Part shown: piece after piece, positions 28,609 to 37,200 of the stretch
Numbering within the stretch: the first letter of the stretch is position 1
How the letters are laid out: every line of letters begins with the position of its first letter
From: Streptomyces diastatochromogenes
Lineage (GTDB): Bacteria > Actinomycetota > Actinomycetes > Streptomycetales > Streptomycetaceae
Reading direction: 5' to 3'
Assembly (NCBI GenBank): GCA_026913215.1
Contig: JAPTYK010000001.1
Span: 2,294,001-2,358,000 of the forward strand
Length of the DNA: 64,000 nucleotides
Translations under genes and position numbers: made by a program
Notes under the pieces: generated by a model
The model's database searches: none
Seen by the model: the letters and a program-made list of their open reading frames with translations, nothing else
What the model was told of the DNA's origin: nothing

Positions 28609-30361
28609 ATGACGTACCCCGCGCTGCCCTTACCCGGTGCCTCCCTCGCCGTCCCCGGCCCCGGCCGGCGCCCCTGCCAGAGCCGAGCGGCTCGACCGGG
28701 CGCGGGCCCGGCTCGCCACCCGGCTGGTCGCGGCAGCCGGGCCCGACGGGCTGCTCCGGGCCCCGTGCGACAGCCGGATCCTGGAATCCGCCCTGGCCCT
28801 GCGGCTGCTCACGGTGACGGGCGTGGACCCGGACGCCCAGGAGCGGCTGACCCGCCGCCTGAAGACGGCCGTCGACGAGGGCGCCCCGACCCCGTGCAGG
28901 AGGCGCGGCCCGCGCCGCCCTCGGCGAGTACGTGGACGGGCGGGGCGCGCTCGCCCGGCTGCTCGGCGGCTTCGACCACTTCACCGCCGGGCGCAAGCGG
29001 CTGATGTTCCAGACGCTCCTGGCGGAGCTGGGCGCCCACCCTTCCCGTACTCCCCTCCCCGAGTCCCTCTTCGAGGCGCGCGGCCAACAGCGCTGGCTGG
29101 TCACGGAGATGGCCGCCCTCAAGGTGCTGCACGCCCACGGGACCGGTGCGCCGGGGCTCGTCACGGAGGAGGACTGGCGGGCGCTCGAACCCTGCTCGCT
29201 CCCCGGCCCGCCCCGTACGGCAACCATCTCGCCCGGATCATGGCCCTGCTGGCGCTGCGGTTCCGCCCCGGTACGCGGCGGCCGTCCGGGCGCGGGCGCG
29301 GAGCTGCGCGGGTGGCTCCGGGAGGACGGCGGGCTGCCGTTCATCACGGGCATGGACGTGTTCGCGACGGCGACCGGCGGGCTGGCCCTGGCGGCGCGGG
29401 CGCCCCGGGCACACCCTGCGGGCCCTCGCGACGGCCCTGGCGGAGCGCCGGAACGCGGACGGCGGCTGGGGGTTCGACCGGGGCGTCGGGCAGAGCGACG
29501 TGGACGACACCTCGTACTGCGTGGAGTTCCTGCGGGCGACGGACCCGGGGCTCTTCGGCGCGGAGGTGGCGGCGGGCGAGCGGTACCTGCTGGCCCGGCA
29601 GGGCGCGGACGGCGGGTTCCCGACCTTCGAGCGCGGCACCGCCTCCGAGGTGGCGATAACGGCGGCGGCCGTGAACGCGCTGGCCCCGAGCCCGCGCACC
29701 GGTGGGCGGTGGAGGCCGCGGTGCGGTTCGTGACGGCCCGGTCGGAGGCCGCGGGGCCGTTCGAGCGGAGCTGGAGCCTCAACGAGAGCAACGCCCTGTT
29801 CCGCGCGGTCCTCGCCCATGACTCCTTCCTGGCCGCGGTGCCCGGCCGCCCGGACCGGGCCGAGGTGCTCCGGGCCCGGACGCGGGCCGTGGCGCGGCTG
29901 GTCGACACGCAGAACGCGGACGGCGGCTGGGGCACGTGCCGTCCGATCCGAGCGACCCGATCAGCACGGCGTACGCCCTGATCGCCGTCGCCCGGACCCC
30001 GACCGTGCCGTCCGCCCGGGGTGCGACCGGGCGGGCGGTACGCCACCTCCTGGAGCGGCAGCGGCCGGACGGCGGCTTCGTCTCCCGCCCCGACCAGGCC
30101 GCCCCCGGCCGCTCGCGTACCACGTGCCGCTCCTGACGGACGTGTGCGTGCTGCTCGGCCTGAACCACGCGCGCGCGTACGCCGCCCCTCTCCTCCCGGG
30201 GAACGCCCACGGCCTTCGACGAACTGAAGACCCCGCTCGTCGAGCTGGGCCTGGACCCGGCGGACGGGCTGCGGCCGTTCGACCGGGACCGGGAGGGTTT
30301 CGTGAGGGCGGAGGGCGCCGGGTTCCTCGTCCTGGAGCGCCCGCCTGTCAGGTACCGGCCG
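28609..30361 (+). CDS. Class II terpene (diterpene-type) cyclase, DVDDT motif (many frameshifts)
   Basis: The ATG at 28609 has GAAGGA 8 nt upstream. Reading through breaks gives an alpha-barrel of the squalene-hopene/ent-copalyl diphosphate type: SDVDDTSYCVEF supplies the DxDD general acid, and QW-like repeats RRNADGGWGFD, QNADGGWGHVPSDPSDP and QRPDGGF follow. No DDxxD or NSE motif of class I synthases is present. The length, about 580 residues, matches bacterial class II diterpene cyclases that protonate geranylgeranyl diphosphate; squalene-hopene cyclases are longer. At least ten single-base losses occur (about 28670, 28893, 29050, 29195, 29270, 29400, 29695, 29930, 30110 and 30200). The end near 30360 is uncertain. 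P450 and Nudix genes precede it. Confidence 0.78.
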
Positions 30362-30839
30362 CGCAGGAGGCGAGGTCGTCGGGGTCGAGGCCGCCGAGCC
30401 GGGCGGTCAGCGCGTCGAGCCGGGCCCGCAGCGCGACGATCTCGCCGAGCTCCAGGCCGGTCGCGGCGGCGATCCGGCGCGGCACGCCGAGGGCCTTCCC
30501 GCGCAGGGCGGTCCCCTCGGCGGTGAGGCGGACGGTGACGGACCGCTCGTCCTCGGGGCTGCGGCGGCGCTCGACGTGTCCGGCCGCCTCCAGCCGCTTG
30601 AGCAGCGGCGACAGGGTCCCGGAGTCGAGCCGCAGCCGCTCACCGATGCCCTTCACGGGCAGCTCGCCGTGCTCCCAGAGCACGAGCATGACGAGGTACT
30701 GGGGGTAGGTGAGCCCGAGCTCCTTGAGGGCCTCGCGGTAGACGCCGTTGAAGGCGCGGGTCGCCGCGTGCAGCGAGAAGCAGATCTGGTGGTCGAGCCG
30801 GAGGAATTCCTCGTCCGGGACGGTGTCGAGCGTCTCCAT
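30348..30839 (-). CDS. ohrR: Organic hydroperoxide sensor OhrR (MarR family)
   Basis: This is an intact 163-residue protein from ATG 30839. The sensing cysteine C20 sits in DHQICFSLHAATRAF, matching the peroxide-reactive cysteine of OhrR. The winged helix is VKGIGERLRLDSGTLSPLLK, with wing RRRSPEDERSVTVRLTAEG. When an organic peroxide oxidises the cysteine the repressor should leave the DNA. It is divergent from ohr copy 2, and a near-perfect 24-bp palindrome lies between them. The other MarR/Ohr locus in the window lacks both this cysteine and the palindrome. Confidence 0.93.
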   Translation of the reverse strand: METLDTVPDEEFLRLDHQICFSLHAATRAFNGVYREALKELGLTYPQYLVMLVLWEHGELPVKGIGERLRLDSGTLSPLLKRLEAAGHVERRRSPEDERSVTVRLTAEGTALRGKALGVPRRIAAATGLELGEIVALRARLDALTARLGGLDPDDLASCAAGT

Positions 30840-30870
30840 GGCTCCAGGATACGCGAGGCCCCTCACACGC

Positions 30871-30894
30871 GATTGAGTTGTGCACAACTGAATC
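30871..30894. promoter_or_regulatory. OhrR operator palindrome
   Basis: GATTGAGTTGTG (30871-30882) and CACAACTGAATC (30883-30894) form a 24-bp palindrome with one mismatched pair, midway between ohrR and ohr. OhrR proteins bind such AT-richer palindromes over their own promoters. Confidence 0.78.
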
Positions 30895-30951
30895 GTGCGC
30901 TACAAATGGAGGGCCACCGCATCCCGCACCACGACAGGACGGAAGAACCCC

Positions 30952-31368
30952 ATGGACGCGATCTACACCGCCGTCGCCACCGCCAACGGCCGCGAGGGCC
31001 GCGCCGTCAGCTCCGACGGCCGCCTCGACCTCCCCCTCGCCCACCCGCAGGCCCTCGGCGGCAACGGTCAGGGCACCAACCCGGAGCAGCTCTTCGCCGC
31101 CGGGTACGCGGCCTGCTTCGCCAGCGCCATGGGCGTGGTCGCCCGCCAGGAGCGGATCGACGTCTCCGAGGCCTCCGTCACCGCCGAGGTCTCCATCGGC
31201 AAGGACCCGGCGGACGGCGGCTTCGGCCTCTCGGTCGTGATGCGCGCCGAGTTCCCCGAGCACCTCCAGGGCGAGGCGGGCCTCGCCCTCCTGAAGAAGA
31301 CGCACGCCTTCTGCCCCTACTCGAAGGCCACCCGCGGCAACATCGAGGTCGAGCTCGTCGTCGAGTAG
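30952..31368 (+). CDS. ohr: Organic hydroperoxide resistance protein Ohr, copy 2
   Basis: This intact 138-residue protein is a thiol-dependent peroxidase for organic hydroperoxides. The redox pair is C55 (AAGYAACFASAM) and C121 (HAFCPYSKATRGN). The ATG at 30952 follows GGACGGAAGA. It is divergent from ohrR with the palindromic operator between, so it should be the inducible copy. It is clearly a paralogue of the protein at 11513-11935 (same TNPEQLFAAGY and CPYSKATRGN blocks) but differs in many other positions. A long stem-loop follows. Confidence 0.94.
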   Translation: MDAIYTAVATANGREGRAVSSDGRLDLPLAHPQALGGNGQGTNPEQLFAAGYAACFASAMGVVARQERIDVSEASVTAEVSIGKDPADGGFGLSVVMRAEFPEHLQGEAGLALLKKTHAFCPYSKATRGNIEVELVVE

Positions 31369-31386
31369 TTTTCTGTTGGTTCCTGC

Positions 31387-31420
31387 ACGCCCCTGAGGGT
31401 CAATGACCTTTCAGGGGCGT
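31387..31420 (+). terminator. Terminator hairpin after ohr copy 2
   Basis: ACGCCCCTGA (31387-31396) pairs with TCAGGGGCGT (31411-31420), and an inner GGTC/GACC extends the stem. It starts 19 bp after the ohr stop. Confidence 0.75.
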
Positions 31421-31600
31421 TCGGTTGTGAGTTTTCACGTTCGGGCACGGGGGATTCGTCTGCCGTACGGCGGGCAGTCATGGGACGGCCGCCCGGCGGT
31501 GGTCCTCGGGCGCTCTCCTTGGGGCGCTCGTCGGCCGCCCCACCGGCCGCCGGACCCGCACCCCCACCGCACGTACTCACCACCGGAGGACAACTCCCCC

Positions 31601-33655
31601 ATGGCCGACCTCAATCGCCGCCGGTTCCTTCAGCTGACCGGCGGCGCCGCCGCGTTCACGATGCTCTCGGAGAGCATCGCCCGCGCCGCCTCGATCCCCG
31701 CGCAGGGCTCCACCGGAACGATCCAGGACATCGACCACATCGTCGTCCTGATGCAGGAGAATCGTTCCTTCGACCACTATTTCGGGGCGATGAAGGGCGT
31801 ACGGGGCTTCGGCGACCCGCGCCCGGTGACCCTGCCCAGCGGGAAGTCGGTCTGGAACCAGGAGGACAACGTCGGGAACGTCACGCTGCCCTTCCGGCCG
31901 AGCAGCGACAAGCTGGGCATGGAGTACCTCCAGGGCCTCAACCACGACTGGGCGGGCGGCCAGAGCGCCTTCAACAAGGGCAGGTACAACAACTGGATCC
32001 CGGCCAAGACCAAGGCCACCATGGCGCACCTCACCCGTGAGGACATCCCGTTCCACTACGCGCTCGCCGACGCCTTCACCATCTGCGACGCGTACCACTG
32101 CTCGTTCATCGGCGCGACCGACCCCAACCGCTACTACATGTGGACCGGCTACGTCGGCAACGACGGCACGGGCGGTGGCCCCGTCCTCAACAACGCCGAG
32201 GCGGGCTACGGCTGGACGACCTACCCGGAGCGCCTGGAGGCGGCCGGGGTCTCCTGGAGGATCTACCAGGACATCGGCGACGGCCTGAACGCGGGCGGGT
32301 CCTGGGGCTGGATCAACGACGCCTTCCGCGGCAACTACGGCGACAACTCGCTCCTCTACTTCAACAGCTACCGCAACGCGCAGCCGGGCAGCCCGCTGTA
32401 CGAGAAGGCCCGCACGGGCACGAACGCCAAGGCCGGCGAGGGCTACTTCGACAGGCTCCGCGCCGACGTCCAGGCGGGCACCCTCCCCCAGATCTCCTGG
32501 ATCGCCGCCCCCGAGGCCTTCTCCGAGCACGCCAACTGGCCCGCGAACTACGGCGCCTGGTACATCGCGCAGGTCCTGGACGCGCTGACCTCGAACCCGG
32601 ACGTGTGGGCCCGTACCGCCCTGTTCATCACGTACGACGAGAACGACGGCTTCTTCGACCACGTGGTCCCGCCGTACGCCCCCGGCTCGGCGGCGCAGGG
32701 CCTGTCGACGGCCCCGACCGCCCTCGACTACTTCGGCGGCAAGACGGGTTACGCGGCCGGCCCCTACGGCCTGGGCCCCCGCGTCCCGATGATCGTCGTC
32801 TCCCCTGGTCCAAGGGCGGCTACACCTGCTCGGAGACCTTCGACCACACCTCGGTGATCCGCTTCATGGAGAGCCGCTTCGGCGTGCGGGAGCCCAACAT
32901 CTCCCCTGGCGCCGCGCGATCTGCGGCGACCTGACCTCGGCGTTCGACTTCTCGCGGACGGACGCGCAGCCCGCGCCGCTCCCGTCGACGGCCGGCTACT
33001 ACCCGCCGGACAAGAACCGCCACCCCGACTTCCCGGCCACCGCCCCGGCCGTCGGCACGATGCCCCGCCAGGAGCCGGGCGCCAAGCCCACCCGCCCGCT
33101 GAAGTACGCCCCCTACGTGGACGGCGCGGCGGACGTGACGGCCGGCACCTACCGCCTCGCCTTCAGCGGCGGCCCGACGGCCGGCGCCCAGTTCTACGTG
33201 ACCTCGGCCAACCGCACGGACGTCCCCTGGACGTACACGGCGGAGGCGGGCAAGTCGATCGCGGACACCTGGAACACCAAGTACTCCAAGGGCGTCACCG
33301 ACCTCACGGTCCACGGCCCCAACGGCTTCCTCCGCCGCTTCCGCTCCCCCGGCAAGACGGCGGTCCCGGAGGTGGCGGCCCGCCACAACGCGGGCACGGG
33401 CACCCTGGACCTCACGTTCACGAACGCGGGCACCACCGCCACCGTGACCGTCACCGACGCCTACGGCGGCTCCCCACGACCCTCTCGGTCGCCAAGGGCG
33501 CCACCGTCACCCACACCGTCACCCCGGCCACCGGCCACCGCTGGTACGACGTGACGATCACGAGCCCGGCGAGCGCGGACTACCTCCGCCGTCTCGCGGG
33601 CCACATCGAGACGGGCGCCCCGGACGTCTCGGACCCGGGCATCCTGACCTACTAG
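31601..33655 (+). CDS. Phosphocholine-specific phospholipase C, Tat-exported (three frameshifts)
   Basis: The ATG at 31601 has CGGAGGA 10 nt upstream. The twin-arginine signal is NRRRFLQLTGG, followed by a hydrophobic stretch and ARA. The catalytic domain opens DHIVVLMQENRSFDHYFG and contains SFIGATDPNRYYMWTG and YDENDGFFDHVVPPYAPG, the metal-binding motifs of the acid phosphatase-like bacterial PLC family. Two beta-rich C-terminal repeats follow. It should cleave phosphatidylcholine or sphingomyelin outside the cell after folded export. Bases are lost near 32812, 32906 and 33474, the first two in identical TCCCCTGG contexts. Restored length is 685 residues, the family norm. It stands alone, with a terminator behind. 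Confidence 0.93.
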
Positions 33656-33663
33656 GAAAAGAC

Positions 33664-33701
33664 GAAGGGGCGGACGAGTACGAGGACCCGTCCGCCCCTT
33701 C
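33664..33701. terminator. Terminator hairpin after phospholipase C
   Basis: Perfect 13-bp arms GAAGGGGCGGACG (33664-33676) and CGTCCGCCCCTTC (33689-33701) lie between the converging phospholipase and lipoprotein genes. Confidence 0.82.
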
Positions 33702-33718
33702 GGCGTGCCGCCGGCCCG

Positions 33719-34198
33719 CTATCGACCGGATTCCGGGTCGGCCGACGTGCGCGTGTAATGGCACGGGTAGGAATAGGGGTCCCCCCCGTCCGCCTCGACG
33801 CTCCCGTTCATCCGCAGCTTTCCCCGCACCAGGGTGAACGACAGGGTCTGGTGGTCGTTCCGACCGTCGAAACGAAGCACCAGATAGGGCGGCAGACCGG
33901 GATCGTCATTCACCGCGTGCCATTTCCCGTCGGCCGAAAGACGCGTCACCTTCGCGTCCGGAACGGGGCCGTCCCACGCGATCGGGACGTCCTTTCCGGA
34001 AAACCCGTAGTCGTCGCGGAGCCGGAGAACCGGCGAACCGCATTCCGGGTCCCCGTCCCACCGGCCGACCAGTTCGGAATGCCGCACGGCCTTCGGGAGG
34101 ACCGGGGCGGGCGCGCCCGGCCCGCAGGCCGTCGCGGCGAGCACCGTCACAACGGCCGTCGCGAGACCTGCGCCGATGCGAAATACGTCGAGCTTCAT
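33719..34198 (-). CDS. Hypothetical lipoprotein downstream of the RHS gene
   Basis: This intact 159-residue protein begins MKLDVFRIGAGLATAVVTVL and has a lipobox-like AATAC-G, so Cys25 is probably lipidated and the protein surface-anchored. The mature part is small and beta-rich (SELVGRWDGDPECGSPVLRL, DDPGLPPYLVLRFDGRND, GKLRMNGSVEADGGDP) with a lipocalin-like WDG opening and paired cysteines. I do not recognise a family with certainty. It lies 78 bp behind the RHS toxin-like gene on the same strand, separated by a strong hairpin. That position is the usual place for an immunity gene, which is inference; a general cell-envelope role is as likely. Confidence 0.7.
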   Translation of the reverse strand: MKLDVFRIGAGLATAVVTVLAATACGPGAPAPVLPKAVRHSELVGRWDGDPECGSPVLRLRDDYGFSGKDVPIAWDGPVPDAKVTRLSADGKWHAVNDDPGLPPYLVLRFDGRNDHQTLSFTLVRGKLRMNGSVEADGGDPYSYPCHYTRTSADPESGR

Positions 34199-34223
34199 GC
34201 CGTCTGCTTCCAGTCGTTCCAGC

Positions 34224-34260
34224 GGTGGGCCGCCCCGGGGATTTCCCGGGGCGGCCCACC
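34224..34260. terminator. 16-bp perfect hairpin between RHS gene and lipoprotein gene
   Basis: GGTGGGCCGCCCCGGG (34224-34239) pairs perfectly with 34245-34260. A T-run follows only on the plus strand (34262-34266), although both flanking genes are on the minus strand. For them it would act as a GC-rich attenuator, reducing expression of the lipoprotein relative to the RHS gene. Confidence 0.7.
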
Positions 34261-34276
34261 GTTTTTCAAGCCGCCA

Positions 34277-37200
34277 TCAGAAGAGGCTGCCCAGCCAGCT
34301 CGTCACGGTGTCCAGGAATCCACCCGAATCGTTCGACGAGGAGGAAGAGGACGACGAGGACGAGGACTGCGACGGAGCCTTGGGGTCGTCGAGGTCGACC
34401 GTCTCCGTCCACGTGATGTCCTGCGACTTCGTGCTGAAGCGCCCCGTATCGTAATACGAGTTCAGCGGCTTCGCGATGTTCTCGCTCCACCAGTCGCTGT
34501 ACCCGCCGAGTTCCGGGGCGATGTGCGTCCCGGAATTCATGGTGCTGTCGTTCGACACGTGGAACTGAATGGTCGCCGTGCCCGCCTCCTTGTCGACGGA
34601 CTTGACCGTGTAGTCCATGTTGTAGGACCCCAGGAACGCCGCGGACATGTTCGACGTGAAGTCCATGAAGACGGTCTTGGAGTTCAGCGAATGGTTCAGG
34701 CCGTTGTTGTAGACGACCCCCGTGTCCTTGTCCGTGTACTGGGAGACCTTGGCGCCCAGGTTGTAGTTTCCGCCGTTGACGTTGTCGGCCGCGATCTCGC
34801 GCACCCGCTGGACGTGGTAGTGGTCCATGAGCGACTGCGTGAAGGCGTCGTTCCCGCCGAAGTCCCGGTGCTTGGGACCGGTGCCGGAGACCCATTCGAA
34901 GCCCAGGTCCACGCCGTTGGGGTTGCCGGGGGTGCCGAAGCATCCGGGGCAGTGCTCGCGGAGGAGCGGCTCGGCGGCGATCACGGGGCTGGCGAGCGTG
35001 TCGGCGACCGTCTCGACGGTGCCGACCCAGGCGGAGGCGAAGTGGTCGTCCCAGGGGCAGAAGGCGCCCCCCTCGCACCAGTTGTGGCCGTCGATCTCGA
35101 CGCTGCTGATCGGGTTGCCGCCGGTGAAGGCGTAGCGGTTCCCCGTGAAGGGGTCCGATCCGAGCCGCATGTCGGCGAGGGCGCCGTTGTACATGTCCCG
35201 GCTGGTGAAGCGGTTCAGGCCGGGGCTGTAGTCGCGGAAGCCCATGTCGTAGGTGCCGCTGGCGGCGTCCCAGCGCTTGGCGCTGAAGCGGTAGGGGTTG
35301 TAGGCCTCCTTGTCGGGCTGGGCGGTGTCCGGCTTGTCGATGCCGGTGAACTCGGCGTCGTTGTTGTTGCCGTAGGCCGTGTAGCCGTAGGTGGACTTGG
35401 TGTCACCGCTGGTGTCGGTGAGGGTCTCGACGTCGGTGTGGCCGTTGTAGCCGTAGACGCCGAGCTCCTCGGAGCCGTCGGTGTTCTTCTTCAGCTGCGT
35501 CAGGCGCTCGCCCCACGGGCTGTACTGGTAGGACTTGGTGACCGAACCGGCGACAGCCTCGTTCAGGACCTCGCTGGAGGTGCCGAGGTAGTTGAAGTCG
35601 GTGGTCTTGCCGGCCTCCGTCTTGGACGCCGTGCGGTCCAGCGGGTCGAAGACGTAGGTGGTGGTCTTCGTCGTGACCCCGTCGGTCTGCAGCTTGGCGT
35701 TCTTGACCACGTGGTCGAAGCCGTCGTAGTCCCGGTCCTCGACCACCTTGCCGCCCGCGACGACCGTGTCCAGCCGGCCGTACGGGTCGTAGTTGTAGTT
35801 GTTGGTGGCCGCGCCGACGCTGGAGCTGAGGAGCCGGTTGCGGTCGTAGGTGTAGTCGGTCGTGACGTTCTTGATCGTCTGGGTCACGACGTTGGCGTTG
35901 TTGTCGTGGACGTAGGTCTCGGTGCCCGCGCCGTTGCCCGTCTTCACGGACCGGGCGAGCCGGTTGACCGGGTCGTAGGTGTAGTCGGTGGTGGAGGTCA
36001 GATAGGCGCCGTGGTCGTCGGCGTTCATCTTGGACGCGACGTCCTGCGCCTGGTTGCCGTTGGCGTCGTAGGCGTAGGTGTGCGAGGAGACCAGGGTGCC
36101 GTTGGGCTTCTTCTCGGTCTGGGTCTTCAGCGCCGCGTTGAGGTAGTAGGTGTAGTCGACCGTGTTGCCGTTGGCCTTGGTCTCCTTCAGACGCAGGCCG
36201 CGGTCGGTGTAGGTGTAGTCGGTGACCTTCGGCGAGGCGTCCGAGACGGACGTGCCGACCTTCACCGTCTTGACCAGGTCACGCGTGTCGTAGACGTACT
36301 GCGCGTACTGGTCCGGGTGGGAGGTCGTCTCCTTCTGGCCGTTGGCGTCGTAGGTGAACGACGTGGCCTTCTTCTCGACGCCGGACAGCGACTCGCTGAC
36401 CTTCTGGACCTGGTTGAGGCCCGTGTAGGTCATCGCGTACGTGTCGACCTTGGCGCCCGAGGAGGAGTCCGTGATCGAGGTGAGGTTGCCGTTGAGGTCG
36501 TAGGCGTAGGTGAAGTTCTTCTTCTCGTTGTCCGTCTCGGTGACGGTGCGGACGATCTTCACCGCGTCGGCGACGACCTTGCCGGAGGCGTCGGCGCCCA
36601 GGACGATCTTGGACGCGTTGCCCTGCTTGAAGGTGAACGAGCCCAGCGAGACCCAGGTGCCGCCGCCGGTGGTCTGGTTGACCGTCTTGGCGGTGGTGCC
36701 GGCGTCGTGGGTGACGGTGTACTTCGCCGCCGTGGAGGCGCCCGAGGTCGTCGGGTACTTCACGTAGGCGGTGTAACTGCCGTCCTGCGGGACGTTCAGC
36801 GTCCAGGTGAAGGTGTCCGTCGACGTGCCCGCCGCGTGGGTGCGGTGGCCGTAGCCCTGCTGGCCGGTGGCCGAGGCCGTGGCCCAGGTGCCGGTCGCCG
36901 CGACCGTCTGGCTGTCCGAGTCGTCCGCCACGACCACGTGGGCGCCGACCGGCACGCCGTCGTCGGAGCGGGACCGGAGGCTGCCGTCGGGGTAGTACGC
37001 CCAGCCCTGCGTCCGCGAGCTGGAGCCGCCGGCGGAGGTGAGGGTGCGCGAGACCTGCTGGCCGGTCGTGTTGTAGCCGTAGGAGGTGACGATGTCCCAC
37101 GGGTCGGTGGACGTCTTCGTCCAGCCGTTGTCGAAGTAGCTGTAGTCGGTGTCGTTGCGGACCGTCTGGCCCGCCGACGGCGGCGCGGAGACCCGCGAGG

